Source: Absidia repens (taxonomy: Eukaryota; Mucoromycota; Mucoromycetes; Mucorales; Cunninghamellaceae). From it: DNA of 64,000 nucleotides. The stretch spans positions 310,001-374,000 of the forward strand of contig MCGE01000017.1 of the NCBI GenBank assembly GCA_002105175.1. Reading direction: 5' to 3'. Positions within the stretch are counted from its first letter, which is position 1. Every line of letters begins with the position of its first letter. The notes below the pieces were generated by a model. It ran no database searches. It had not been told where the DNA came from and saw nothing but the letters and a program-made list of their open reading frames with translations. This document shows positions 44,272 through 56,907 of the stretch, piece by piece. The position numbers and the translations under genes are program-made.

Positions 44272-46538
44272 CTAAATTTGATAAATATTGGTGGGATGAG
44301 GATTCAAAAGGGTGTATAATTTTGGGGGTGGCGCTGTTAAACGTAATGTAGCCTGCCATAATAAATCAACCAACTGTGCATGTCGTTCTCGGAGTTTGCT
44401 GTCTTCATTTTCGTTTTGCAATGATACACTTCGTAAATGGTCGACCAAGTCACCATAGGGAGAAGTGTCGCCGTCAAGTTCATCATCGTCGCTGTCTAAT
44501 AAAGGTATTCCTGTTGCTGTGTCAGGTTCAGTGGGAGAGTATAAAGTTGTCGCTGCTGGCTTTTTGACACATAAAACGGCGTTTTTGTCAACGGTGCTGT
44601 CCATATCCGTCAAGGAATCCAAATCAGCCATGTCAGCATAATCATCCGCCATGTTATCTTCTAAATCGGTATCCACTTTTTGATTATTTTTGCAGGTTGT
44701 CGAGTCATTGTTGTTTTGAGCTGGTGATGTAAACACATTGATAACCTTCATCATTTCCTTCTTGCCGTCAACGGATGTATCTATCTTGTTGCCTGGCACT
44801 GACATGTGTTTTACGTCATTTCTTTCAGTTTCAAAACTGGCAGCGGGCTGTTGTTGGTGGTGCGGGTATTCAGGGGTAAAATCTATTTCGTCAGAAGGGG
44901 TCGGACCATCAATAGCAGGTACTTCGACTGCACTAGTGAAGGAACTTGGTCCAGGTTTCCAAAATAAGGGTGATATTTCTTGATGATTTTCATTGGTGAT
45001 GTTAGTTGTTGTGGAGGAAGTATTGATGGTGGTGGTAGCTGATATGCTTGAAGGTACATTGGTGCTAGTTGGTGGCGGCATTGAGGATGGCTGAGTATAC
45101 GATGCTGTCGATGACTGAGAAGGTGGCTTTTGCTTTGTATTTGTGCAGTTTGCTGTTGGTGGGGTTTTCTCATGAACGATGGTATCACAGATGGGATAGA
45201 GTGGGGAATGATCATTGCCGCATTCCATGAGATCGGTGTTTGAATTAACTGCGCTTGTTATTGTAGTCAAGTTTGAATAAGGGGGATGTTGTAAATGAGT
45301 TGTTGCCGAATATTGAAGCGATGATGCCAATGCGTCAGGATAAATGCGATTGTTGGTTTGAATTTTTGCAGAAAGTTGTTCCAACCAGGATTGTAAAGCA
45401 CTGATTTCATTCGGTGATGACAGCGGCAAGATAAAGTCGTCCTGTTTTTGCTGCATGACATAAGATATAGTGTTCAATCGCTGCATCATATCTATAGATA
45501 AGAAGAAGAACATCAATACAGAAGCTTATAAGAATTATCCTTTTTTTTTTTTCTTTTTGGAATTGATTTTACCTATATCATATTCTGGAGGTGGGCAACC
45601 ATTTTTCAGTACATGCTGGAGAAAATCATCTAAAGCATGTTGTTTGTTTGCATCGGTATTGTTTTCATTTAGAGCAGCGCTGGCCGGAATTCCACTAAAA
45701 CGATTCAAGTTGCTACTGTGAAGATCGTTGATACCAGTTTTCATGTTTTCAATACTAGAGCTACCATCAAGGACACCTAAATATAGGCAAAAATCACAGT
45801 CAGTTAATGGATACGTTACATGCGTCCCCGTACCTTGATTCACGTTATTGTTATATTGCTGATGAGACATAGGTAGGGTAGGAGGAGTTGGAAAGTCAGT
45901 AATTGGTCGATCTGTAAGTTTGATTCCAAGTATTGGGGTCGATGTTCTGATACCTGTTCGTCGACGCCGGACAGGTTTATAGCCAGGTTGATTGCTAAGT
46001 AAGGAAGCTAGAGGTGAACTCAAGAAAGGTAAGTGCCAAATAATCACTTGTTATTTCATCTCGTCTATTAGTGATTTACCTTGATGTTCAATAGTATGTG
46101 TTTTTTCATGTTTCTTCAAGTCTTGTGGTCGCTTGAATGTTTTTCTACATTTCTGTTTTGGAGGGAAAAATCATGTGAGTATGAGAGATAAGGGATTCTT
46201 GGCGCACAGTGTATGGCGGGATTCAAAAACATGACAACAACATTACCAAACAGATATAAGCTACCAAGGGATGAAAGAATATATGAGTATGAAGAAAGGA
46301 AGGAATTGATTGAGACATAATACCTACGTTTGAATGGCAAATGAATCTTGAGATGACTTGTAAGATGATCACGCTTAGCAGCAGTGGCACCACATTCATT
46401 CCAGTAACAGGTCAAGCAAAGATTGTTGGTTGATCGCCTTCCTACATGGTCATCAGAGAGGTGTTCAAATAACGTTTCAACGTTATCATATAGTTCGTTG
46501 CATTCTTTCCAGTGACAAGTAAAACTATACTTTGGCAT
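44272..46538 (-). CDS. PacC/Rim101-type C2H2 transcription factor
   Basis: Six exons (46538-46328, 46260-46247, 46152-46080, 46007-45834, 45776-45573, 45491-44272) join exactly in frame to 631 residues. The N-terminal region holds three C2H2 fingers: [12 protein letters not shown] with H ligands, [20 protein letters not shown] with KIH, and [20 protein letters not shown]. The RDHLTSHL and [12 protein letters not shown] strings are hallmark PacC/Rim101 sequences; these factors control pH-responsive genes. The second exon is only 14 nt and supplies the first Cys of the third finger. The rest is Ser/Thr/Pro/Asn-rich with an acidic stretch ([19 protein letters not shown]). The signalling-box region for C-terminal processing was not identified, so pH regulation is inferred from the fingers alone. 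Confidence 0.85.
46247..46260 (-). other. 14-nt microexon of the PacC-like gene
   Basis: Minus-strand CTTATATCTGTTTG, preceded by GGTAG and followed by GTAATG. Together with the flanking exons it reads PFKP YICLKC RKTF and restores the CxxC pair of the third zinc finger. Without it the frame stops or loses a Cys. Confidence 0.85.
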
Positions 46539-46843
46539 TGTACCGTACTGATTGAATAAATATAATAAATTAATTAATGGGGAAAAAAAAGAGAGCTGGT
46601 CTTCAATTTATTACTTTTGAATTTTCATGGCAGCCGTTGATATTCCAGGTCACCTTCACCCCCCCCCACACCATAAATATTAATACCCCATCAAATCACG
46701 CATATCATCCTACACAAAACGAAGAAGACAAGTAGATATATTACATGTCAAAATTCAGATAAGTCCCTCTTGTTGGTCATACAAAAAAGTTGAATTTTTT
46801 ATTGATACAGTAAAAGAATTGTAACTAAAACTAAATAAAATAA
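46539..46843. other. Short intergenic region
   Basis: About 300 bases between two minus-strand genes. A C-run lies near 46660. No feature is recognised. Confidence 0.35.
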
Positions 46844-48533
46844 CTACCAGTGGAGACCTTTGGCAAGATTGGAGATACTTATATCGTCTAGCTGCAGAAC
46901 ATAACGATCAATTTCTTGACGAGAGTCCTGATCAGATGCTGATCCAACATGTTTCCCCGAAGGATCATAATCCAGATAGCTTTGGAATTCATGGATGTCG
47001 CCGTTGTCCATGTTTTTCTTGAGTTGTTCAATTTCTCGATCCGTCTTCCGTATATTTGCCAACGTCCGTAGATAATCATCCACAAGGGAATTCACTGTTT
47101 TTTCGTCATATTTCAGTACGTCCGTCGATTTATGCAACCCCGATAGCACACGATTAAATAGCCTGGCTTCGTATTCACCCTTCAAATGCTGATCAGCACA
47201 TAGTACTTGTAAGTCGTCGATCAGTTTTTGATGCTCACTGGTCATTTGCCCCGAGTCCTTGTCCAGTAAATTTTCCGATTTTAATATAGATCTACGTCAA
47301 AAAAACAAAAAAGGCAATATGTTAGTTCATCCGTTCCACTGCCCCTGGATCCTCTCTTATTTCAACTACGAAAACTTACATCCAGGCATCGTTTAAAATA
47401 CCGTGAATAATTTTTTTTGTTCCACGAAGTCTGCCTGTACTAGCTATTCTTTTTTTTTCGTTTCTTCGGCTTTATATACACAATATTTCCAAAATTTTCT
47501 TCCGGTTTTCGTACTGGTTTCGTTTGCTTTGGCTGCTGCGGTCGATTGGATTCTTCAATCGCTTCTTCAACATAATGATAGCTGTTAGGAGAAGGTTGAT
47601 CCCTCGAGTCTACCTGCTCAAATGGAGATCCCCGGTCCTTCATCGTACTGAGGCCGTGACTATATGCGTCGGTTAATATTGTGTTCGAAAATTCTGGCGT
47701 TGGTATTGGTGTTGATGCTGATGCTGATGCTGATGTTGGTGCTGGCGCTGGTATTGATGTTGGTACTGATGTTCCTGATGCTGATGCTGGTGCTGGTGCT
47801 GATGTGGGCAAATCTAGTTCAAATTCAGATAGATCGTATCCAAAATTCATTTTTGACGTTATTGATGTTGTTGATTGTACTTGCCCCGATAAAGATCTCG
47901 TAGATACACTATTATCCCAATAGCCGTATTGTTTTCCTGATGTGGGCGGTTTGTCTGTCAAAGAGGAAGATGGTAGACTACGTTTATATCCAGACTCGTA
48001 AGGATGCTGATATCGTTGATGTAGAGGAGTCGCGTAAGAGTCATAGTCGTCATCGTCGTCACCGTCGGTGAACTTTGTTAAATCCACAAAGGACACTGTC
48101 AGTCGTTTGATATTTGATGAGTGATTGTCATGTCCAGCATTTCTGCGTTGTGTTTGAGCAACAGTGCTGTCCGTCTTTCTTGTTGATGATTCTATATTAG
48201 TTCACATGACAAAAAAAAAGTTAGACGAGTGGAAATGAAAATGATATGTGAGGCTATTACATATTCTTTCTTTACCACCAAGTAGTTTAACCTCAGTTGG
48301 GTATATACTAAAATTCATAGTAGGGTGAGATTGTGTACTTGTAGGCGTGTTCGATGTATCGCGATGGTGAAGCTGGAGGTGGGCTGTGTACTCTGACCTG
48401 TTGAATTCTGCATTACAAGGCAAAAACTACAGACAGTGATGAATATTGAATAGAGGTAGTAAATATATAATTCAATGATTGTCTTAAGACTTACTTTGCA
48501 CAGATATCTATTCAAGTTGGCTTCAAGGTTCAT
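46844..48533 (-). CDS. Unrecognised protein with one C2H2-like finger, apparent homopolymer frameshift
   Basis: Exon 1 (48533-48495) and exon 2 (from 48426) give MNLEANLNRYLCKFLPCNAE then FNRSEYTAHLQLHH, a CxxxxC...HxxxH finger. The exon 2/3 junction near 48290-48192 is ambiguous. A long exon follows (LTVSFVDLTKFTDGDDDDDY), with an Ala/Pro/Ser repeat (47700-47810) encoded by a GCATCAGCATCAGC-like run. Then come a basic end KPKKRKKK and a stop at 47440. Directly after the A9 tract (47451-47459) another frame opens: RIASTGRLRGTKKIIHGILN, splicing to SILKSENLLDKDSGQMTSEH and a helical C-terminal region to 46844. If the tract had eight A the two parts would be one protein. Alternatives are two genes or an intron; the family is not recognised. 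Confidence 0.5.
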
Positions 48534-49111
48534 GGATAAAGTTGTGTGTCAAAGCAAAGAAAAAAAGGTTTTGAAATTATGAAAATTACACATTTTCAAA
48601 ATCCGCAAGTACATATTTGTGTCCTGCATTGTATTGTACAGTAGTATATTATAAGGTCGTATCAGTTGATCCACTCAGTATTTCTATTACAATTTCCCCG
48701 GTGATCTTTATGGGCGCATGTCCCTGACGTTGCACTAATGGCTTTTTCGACCACGATTCTTGCCGAACTTGAAAAATTATTTCGACTACAGTGAATTCCG
48801 CAATTTTATTCACCACAGAATATTACTTTTTCTTGCCTTTCATAGGTTAACACTTTACAAGTTCCAAAAAGCCTTTTTGATTCAGCCCTTACCGTCTCCG
48901 CTACCTAATGTTCGTTATAAACACTCTTATATTACCGCAGATAGTGCGCCCAATGCTTTTATTTTCACTACCTTCCCTCTTCCCACACAAATCGGAATTT
49001 GGCCAATGGTATTTGAAACGCCGCAAAAGCAAAATATCCGTAAAATACACGGTCACCATCGTTTTGTCTCTTTTTTTGTTTGTTGCCTTCTACTTTTGAA
49101 CTATTAACTTC
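48534..49111. promoter_or_regulatory. Divergent intergenic region before the Rpd3 gene
   Basis: About 580 bases separating divergent genes, so both promoters are expected. A plus frame from 48760 has no domain and is probably chance. Confidence 0.4.
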
Positions 49112-51972
49112 ATGTCTCTCGAACAAAAAAAGCGCGTCTGTTATTTTTATGATGGTGAAGTATATATGAAATAGAAAGCCTGACGAATAAAACGTGTTAC
49201 TTACTTTTTCTTATATCATTGCCTTTTGTTTTGTTTATACAATTATAGCCAATGTTGGAAATTATCATTATGGTCCAGGACATCCAATGAGGCCCCATAG
49301 GATCAGAATGACTCATGGTCTTGTGATGAACTATAAATTATATAAGAAGCTAGAAGTGTTCGTAAGTAGGAAGACTGGACACATACATTATGGGAAATTG
49401 ATGGTGACTCTTACATTTTACCCTGTTATCGTCTACAACAGCGTGCTAAACCGGCCAACAACTGGGAAATGACACAATTCCACACTGACGACTACATCAA
49501 CTTCCTCTCACGCGTGACACCTGAAAACATGGAACAATACCAGAAAGAGCAAGCGAAATGTGAGTAACAAAATAGATTATATTGTTGAATTACTAGGCCA
49601 TCCTTCAATGTTGCTTACGTGATTTGTCATTGTAGTTAATGTTGGAGATGACTCTCCTGTCTTTGAAGGTCTATTCGAATACTGTGGTCTGAGTGCTGGT
49701 GGATCAATGGGTATGTTATTTATTCTATACACACAGAGTAATCTTGGAAATAGTAGCGCTAGAGCTCATATTTTATTTTATTTTATTATCGTAGAGGGTG
49801 CTGCTCGACTGAATCGTGGACTCTGTGATATTGCCATTAATTGGGCTGGCGGTCTTCATCATGCGAAAAAATCGGAAGCTTCTGGATTTTGCTACGTCAA
49901 CGATATTGTATTAGGGATTTTGGAATTATTACGGTACTATGCCCGTGTGCTTTATATCGACATTGATGTACATCACGGTGATGGTGTGGAAGAAGCGTTT
50001 TACACTACCGATAGGGTCATGACTGTTAGTTTTCACAAATATGGTGAATTCTTTCCAGGGACGGGCGAATTGAAGGTAAGGACAAAAATAACAAGTGTTA
50101 CCAAGTCGTCAAAGCAGGTTTTCATGGTTTATCGCCCTTTCTTAATTTAGGATGTAGGTGTGGGAAAAGGCAAGTACTATAGTGTCAACTTCCCTCTTCG
50201 TGATGGTATTGATGATGATAGTTATAAATCTGTCTTTGAGCCGGTAAGAAATTGAACTATTAAAAGAAAACGAAAAAGGAGGCAACGGAAAACAAAGGAG
50301 ACAAAGAGCATGAACTTAATTTTTTTTTTTTTTTTTGTCGTGGTCTAGGTGATTGACAAAGTGATTGAATGGTATCGGCCATCAGCAATTGTGTTACAAT
50401 GTGGCGGTGATTCTCTTAGCGGAGACAAGTTGGGCTGTTTCAATTTATCGATGAAAGGTCATGCAAACTGTGTAAGCTATGTCAAGAAATTCAATCTCCC
50501 TACGTTGGTATTAGGTGGCGGTGGCTATACTATGCGCAATGTTGCTCGTGCTTGGGCGTATGAAACAGGTGTTGTAGTTGGCGAAGATATAGGACCAGGT
50601 AAATTAGAAAGACAAACAGGAATAATTGAATTCATGCAAAACGAAGAACCAAACTCATTCTTGTTTGTGGTTTATTTTACTTAGAGATGCCTTACAATGA
50701 CTATTATGAATACTTTGGTCCAGATCATCAATTGGATGTCCGTCCTAGTAATATGGAAAATATGAATACACCCGATTATCTCGAGAAGATTAAGTAAGTG
50801 AAAAAAAAAAAGAAAACAATCTTTGATATATGCAAGGACCGGAATGGTAAGTGCTGTCCCTAATCACCTTTGTCTTTTAGAACACAAGTATTTGAAAATC
50901 TATCCCGAACACTTTTTGCCCCTAGTGTTCAGATGCAGGGTAAGTGGGTTGGAAGTACAACTATGAGAATTACGTTAAAAACAATAGCAATGTGTGGTGG
51001 GAAAAAAAAAAAGCTAATGCACTTTTATTTCTCATTATTCTTATATAGAGGTACCAAGGGATCACGATATATCCGACAATGAAGACGATGAGGACCCTGA
51101 CGATCGAAACCCTCGTAAGTAGCATCAAAACTATAATGTAATTAGTTGATTAATTTCCGCTTTTTTCTAAAAAAAAATTAGAAAATCTTTGGGATAAAAG
51201 AGTGGTGCCTGACAACGAATTCTATGACTCAGACGAAGGCGAGGCCCAAGGTACACTCTCTAATGCAAAAAGTCGACATCACCAAAACCACGGAGAGGAT
51301 AGTGTCATCAACGAAGGCGAGGACTTGAAAAGGAACGACAAAAGTGCATCCCCAGCAACATCTCAGACTTTGGCTTCATCGTCGAATCAAGAACCTGTGG
51401 AACCAATGACTGTAGATGAACCCCAATCAGTGTCTGTTACCGAAGACGAAGAAATGCAAATTGCTGAAGCCCTACAAGAAGAAAATAGGAAACAGACGGA
51501 GGAAAACATCAAAACAGATCTTATGGATTTGGATACGGAAGAACCTAAATTTGAAGCGGAACAGCAACAAGGTAATAAAAATAAGAAAAGGAGAGGAAAA
51601 AGGAAAATGTGGGACAGTCTAGCTACATAACCAATCTGTTTTTTATTTCGCTTTTTGCGTGGGGTAATAGAATCCGAAGAACAAATGAAAACGGAAGGAT
51701 CAACGAAAGACAGCAACAAAAGCGATGACAATCATAAAAACGTTACAAGTACCACAATACCACCAGCCGATATGGACTCGTTACAAGAAACACTATTGAA
51801 GACTGCCAAGGCTGAAGTAGACAGCGAAGAAGACGGCGAAGTTCTCTCTCCAATGCCAACGACAACAACAGCTTCAACAGCACCAACCTCCTCATTATTA
51901 GCTACTGGGTCAACTCTCCCTGATGAAGCACTGGAAGATGGTGAAATTGCCGACAGCCCGCATGGTGCTTGA
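49112..51972 (+). CDS. RPD3: Class I histone deacetylase, Rpd3 type
   Basis: Zinc-dependent deacetylase of histone lysines in Sin3-type complexes. The first exon 49112-49154 reads [14 protein letters not shown]. Further exons start at 49249, 49442, 49636, 49795, 50151, 50349, 50685, 50881, 51049, 51182 and, after 51572, at 51675, all in frame. Visible are [20 protein letters not shown], the catalytic His pair in [19 protein letters not shown], zinc ligands in [20 protein letters not shown], and [18 protein letters not shown]. The Rpd3-specific [17 protein letters not shown] favours Rpd3 over Hos2/HDAC3. After [10 protein letters not shown] there is a long acidic, Glu/Asp/Ser-rich tail of about 230 residues ending [11 protein letters not shown], with an intron between GNK-rich and ESEEQMK segments. 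Nuclear location is expected. Confidence 0.93.
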
Positions 51973-52878
51973 AAACAATCCCCTTCTTCTTCCTCTTCCC
52001 CTTCTCCTCCCCCTTCCACTCCCTCTAGTCAATAGTAGTTACATTCAATTTACAGTTTATAGTATTTTTATATTTGTTCTTTTTTTTTTGTTGTTATTGT
52101 TTTAATAATAAAAATATATTATATATCACATATACATTGATGATTTTTGAGCGGGGTTAGAATGATATGTGTTGTGTTATAGAAACGACTTTACGGTATG
52201 TTTCATACTAGTTGTTTGTATTTTTTTAAAAAAAAAAGAAAAAAAAACGGGTTGGAAGTTAGAAATATTACAGTATAGGTTGTGTGAAGAAAGGAAAGTA
52301 TTACAAAACGAAGACATTTATCTGTTCTTATGTATAATAACTGTCAATACTCCACACATATAGATATATTTAGCGACATACTTTGCAATAATGGAGAAAA
52401 ATAGCAACTATGCTCCCTCACTTTAATCTACACTATACCATAATATTCTACAGGGTATATGGAATGCGAACCACCGGGTTGCAGGAAAGGTTTTTGCATG
52501 ATTGATAAATTATGACAGCAGGCTGTTTTAAAAAGTAAAAAGAAAACAGCTCAGGAGAGAAATTGTCAGGTTTATGTTTTGCAAAAGAGGATAAAGGGGT
52601 GAGGGGAAAAACAGGAATACAGCATAAAATTAGTACTTGTTAAGGAGCTATTCTTTTTTAGCGGTCCTGATCGCTTGGCCAACTAGAAAAAGGTGGCACA
52701 AAAAAAGGGAAGTTTACTGGCGGAATTTAAATACGCTTGCTTGAAAAGGCTCATCGACAGGCAATTCCTTTTTTTACCTTTTGCTTTCACTTTCTGCTTT
52801 TTTTTTTTCATTGCTCATATTTTTTATATTTATTATTGCTATTCATTACTGTCATATTTTGTTTGTGCGTGCATTATC
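51973..52878. other. Intergenic, Rpd3 3' end and kinase 5' region
   Basis: TTTTAATAATAAAAATATA near 52100 is a good poly(A) region for the deacetylase. The kinase is preceded by a T-rich leader at 52767-52860. An in-frame ATG at 52693 exists, but the leader it would add is mostly Phe/Leu from T-runs, so 52879 was preferred. Nothing else is seen. Confidence 0.45.
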
Positions 52879-54555
52879 ATGAATTTTAAACCAAATCAAA
52901 TTTTTATTGAACCGACTTTACTATTAAGTAGTACAATTGATCATGGCAAAATTCAAATCGAATCCATTCTTGGTATTGGCGCCTACGGAATCGTTTATTT
53001 AGGTCAGCACATTCACTCCCGAAAAAAATATGCCATCAAACTTCTAACAAACACCAAGGTTAGTCGAAGTGAAATTACGATCCACTCCCAAGTTTCAACT
53101 CATCCCAATATTCTGACTCTAGAAAAGGTGATCCAGCAACAAGGCATGACGTTTATTGTATTGGAACACGCTCCTGAAGGAGACTTATTTACAGCCATTA
53201 CGCACCCTACGCACGGACTTATGGGTAACAACGAAGCAATCAAGCATATATTTTTACAAATTCTTGATGCCGTCGAATACTGTCACCAGCACAATGTAGC
53301 TCATCGGGATTTGAAGCCAGAAAACATTCTTATGTTTCCACACTGGGAAGTAAAGTTGGCGGATTTCGGTTTAGCTACCTGCCAATCGGTCTCTGCTGAA
53401 TTTGGTTGCGGATCTACCTTTTACTTTTCGCCGGGTAAGTTCATTACTCCACTACACACACACACAATAGCGCTTTTTTAAAACTTGTTACTTTTATTTT
53501 TTGTAGAATGTCAAAGTGGAATGATTCGGAACCAGCAAAGAATTAAGGGGTATAGCACACAGCAAAACGACATTTGGAGTCTCGGTATTATCTTGATCAA
53601 CTTTGCAGCAGGACGAAATCCATGGAAACAAGCCAATATGCAAGATCCCACCTTTGTCGCCTATGTACAACAGCCACGACATTTTTTTAGACGCACCTTA
53701 CCGATGATTTCTGATGAGCTGGATAGAATACTGGGGCGCATTTTTTGTCTTGATCCTGCATTACGTCTCTCACTACCAGAACTTCGTCTTCGTATTTTGA
53801 AGTGCCATTCTTTTACTCGAACAAGTCATCAACATACTACGCCGCTACCATCACCACCACTCTCCACCGTCCCGTCATCATTTCCATTGCCGCAGCATAA
53901 TTATGCCATAACAAACAAAAAAGAATGCAACTATCGCCGAACTCACGCACAGCCATTTAACGTGAAAGCAACAACAACATCAACATCAGCGATGGAAATC
54001 GACACGGAAATGCAATGGTCTGATTCTATGACTGAGACGATGCTGACTTACATCCAGGATTATACTGATGAAAGTAGCTCCTCCAAATCTCCCACAGCAA
54101 TATTCACACCACCATCATTACCTATGTCTCACAGCCCTGTGCCCAATTCTATTGCCATCGTCGAAACGAGCACGAACGCAAAACAATATCCCCAGCATCC
54201 GCGTCACTCCCATAGATTGCTCATGCCCTCACAGCGGCAAAAATATGATCAACTACCGAAGTCTCACAACCACCACCATCATCGTCAACAGATAACATCC
54301 GGCAATTTACTAATGCACCCATCCGATTCAAATTCAACTATGGTCGCCACATGTGATTCTCTATCCTCCTCTTCAACTTACACACTATCAGAATGCTCCA
54401 CGACATTGATCACCCCACATACTTCTCATCCACCAACTACACCCCTATCTTCTGCAGCCAAACTCCAACAGGCTTATCGCAATCATCATCAACAGAATTT
54501 AGCTATTAATGTGGATGGCGACAACCGGACTTATCCCAGTCATAATCTGGTTTAG
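52879..54555 (+). CDS. Ser/Thr protein kinase, Ran1/Ksp1/Vhs1-like
   Basis: Two exons (52879-53434, 53507-54555) encode 534 residues. The kinase domain spans roughly 20-300. It shows the Gly loop GIGAYGIVYLG, VAIK-type lysine in YAIKLL, catalytic loop HRDLKPENILMFP, DFGLA, activation-segment CGSTFYFSPEC (with the unusual FSPE in place of APE) and DIWSLGIILINFAAGRNPW. The GCGST...YFSPEC pattern is typical of the fungal Ran1/Pat1, Ksp1 and Sks1/Vhs1 kinases, which act in nutrient or meiotic control. The C-terminal half is Ser/Thr/His/Pro-rich and disordered, with no other domain. The intron lies in the activation segment. The exact orthologue cannot be assigned by eye. Confidence 0.85.
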
Positions 54556-55054
54556 TATATGTATAGTGCTTCTCTCTCTCTCCCTTTTTTGTAGTGATAG
54601 CTCATTAGCATTAGTCGTTTTTTATTTCATGGATTGTCTGTTGGCGAAAAAGGGGTTCAAAAGGTATTATTCTCCTTCTTCCATTTACTGTACCTGTTTT
54701 AATTATATTTTTCTTTTGTCTTGACATTATTCCAATCTCCATACTTATTCATCCATTTCCTTCAACTTTTTATTGATCTCTTCATATTATATCGTAATAA
54801 AATTTTGATATAAAAATAATCGTTTTTTTTTTTTTTTTTTTTTTTTTTTGGTTTACGCCTTTCTTTAATGTGCATGAATATAATAATTTAAAAAATCAGC
54901 TTGTTTTACTACGCAATATTTATTTCGAGTGATTTATGCTATGTATCATTGACATAATCAAGTAATGCACAGACTCTAAGGTACGTTATGGCTTTAATGA
55001 TTTTTAGATGCTTGATTTTTTACACGCTGTTCACTCCGGCGTTTTGTTTTTAGC
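54556..55054. other. Kinase 3' flank
   Basis: Contains GTAATAAAATTTTG near 54794 as a probable poly(A) signal, followed by a T-run of about 29 (54821-54849). No gene is seen. Confidence 0.45.
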
Positions 55055-55800
55055 CAATAAGAAATCCCGTCCTGGAATTTTTATTGTCGCCCATTTGATT
55101 TTTTCGCTCTCTTTCTTTTCTTTTTTTTTTTTTTTCTTTTTTTTTCTTTTTTCGTCTCAATCATTTCAACTTCTTTGGGGTTGTGGTGATCTTAGATTAG
55201 TGTCAGGACTAATTTAGAAGGGTTTTCAGCTCAGGGATTACAAGATGCATGGGGAAACCCTTTCATTTTGGATTTAGGGTTGGGGACCACCATTAGTTGC
55301 CTCTTTGGAGCCTTCATTAGCTTAGTTTAGTGTTAGCATGTCATAGTTTGCATCAGCATCTCAATAAAACATATCTTTTTTTTTCACTTGCTTCAATGAA
55401 AAAGGACCCATAAGTTTTTCTCACGCCTTGTACGATAGATCCTTTTTTCACCATCCTTTGAGTGTTATAGACCGTTGTTATGCTTCTATAACGAATATCC
55501 CTCCAGTCTTTATTATGCCTTGGGCGGTATATTAGATATCTTTCGCAATTACGTCTTTAGATTAGAGCTGACCATTCCTCTGAACTCCCATTTGTCTCCC
55601 TGGCAGTCTCCCAAATACTATCTCCGTTTGATTCTTCCATTAGATCTCTTGTGACAATGAACCTCTCGTCTTTAGTTTAGTGCCTATCAACATACTTCAA
55701 TAAATAATTCCTTTTTATGAGGTACCCATTCTATGACTTTTATGATAGTGATAAATGCTGTTATTGTTGACCTTTTGAGAATGCCTTATCGAGCACCTGC
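55055..55800 (+). repeat. R1 dispersed repeat, plus-strand copy
   Basis: Cleanest copy: pyrimidine tract, TTTGGGGTTGTGGTGATCTT, GATTAGTGTCAGGACTA, GGGATTACAAGAT and the core GCATGGGGAAACCCTTTCAT near 55246. Then ACCACCATTAGTTG, CATTAGCTTAGTTTAGTG, AATAAAACATATC, and the distal TTGTGACAATGAACCTCTCG and TTTAGTTTAGTGCC blocks near 55650-55690. Confidence 0.75.
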
Positions 55801-56596
55801 TTTCTAGTTCATATGTCTTTTGTTTTTGGCTTTCCCCTTCCCCTTCCCCTTGCCTACTGTCCGTATATATATATATATTGCTAGCACCTTCACCTTGGCC
55901 ATCTGTTTTTATTTTATTTCCGTTGAACATATAAACCGGAAACACTCATTAAATATCGGTGGATACAGTATCTTCCTGTGGTAGCCAAACCACGGGGGTT
56001 GCTTAATTCGCGCGATTTATTTCTAAATATGGTAGCGGTAGCCATAGGATAAAGAAATTCCTTTTACTTTACTCTACGATATTCTTGTACTGATGCCCTA
56101 AGAGATTGGTTATCATACCAATTTATTGAATTTATTTTTCTGATTGGCTTCTAGGTCTCGTCACCGATTTTTTCATTGAAAGGACAAAATGAACATTTAC
56201 ATACTGGAATGTTTCGCAGTACAGTATTTAATCAGCGTTACGTCAACTTTGACGACTCTTCTTCTTTTTTTACTTCTTCAGTGACCACTTAATCACGTAT
56301 TTGAGAGTAATTCGTATTGTGTTAAAATGAATAATAATTGTCGCCGGATCTAATACGGCGATTACCATATATTATTCTGCCCACTCGACTAAAATATATT
56401 TCATTCTCCAGTAGGGAATAATTTTTCTCAAGTACAAAGATTCATGCAAATTGATGGTCAGAGCACGAATACACGAATTACGTGGCTTGTCCAAAAGCCT
56501 GTCACACAAAGGGGAAAAAACGAAGAAAACTCAGCTGCTTATCCTCGCTTCCTTCTCTTCCTTCAGTTTTGTACAAAGAAGCAAACCATATTGACC
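55801..56596. promoter_or_regulatory. Intergenic before NOP10
   Basis: Ordinary AT-rich sequence with a short (AT)n near 55866. The NOP10 promoter should lie just upstream of 56597. A longer in-frame ATG at 56444 would add about 51 residues foreign to Nop10 and was not used. Confidence 0.4.
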
Positions 56597-56907
56597 ATGT
56601 ATTTAATGTATTATTTGGATAAGAAGGGGGAACGTGTGTATACTCTCAAGGTAAAACTATTATTATTATTATTATTTAGGGGGTGCTGAGCCCTTCTATT
56701 TAATTGAATAAATCATAATGCTGCTGGTTTTAATTTTTATTTAATATATTGGTTTTGTTTTTATAGAAAGTCGATCCTTTCGGTAACGCCACGAAATCTG
56801 CTCACCCTGCTCGATTCTCACCTGACGACAAATTCTCTCGCCAACGTGTCACCATTAAGAAGAGATACAAGATCCTCCTTCCCCAACTTCCTGCTCGACC
56901 TTTGTAG
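56597..56907 (+). CDS. NOP10: H/ACA snoRNP subunit Nop10
   Basis: Small core protein of H/ACA ribonucleoproteins, needed for rRNA pseudouridylation and telomerase RNA stability in other eukaryotes. Exons are 56597-56650 and 56767-56907, 64 residues, the normal Nop10 length. The sequence reads [18 protein letters not shown] then [20 protein letters not shown] and [16 protein letters not shown], all hallmark family segments. As in other eukaryotes, no zinc cysteines are present. Three residues in the last segment (ARPL tail) exceed the yeast end slightly. The gene sits between two R1 copies. Confidence 0.95.

Noticed and set aside
48760..49107. 115-residue plus-strand frame before RPD3
   Set aside because: No recognisable domain and rich in residues expected from T-rich promoter DNA; it overlaps the deacetylase 5' region.
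56444..56596. N-terminal extension of NOP10 from an upstream ATG
   Set aside because: Adds residues absent from the family; the 64-residue form is exactly the conserved size.
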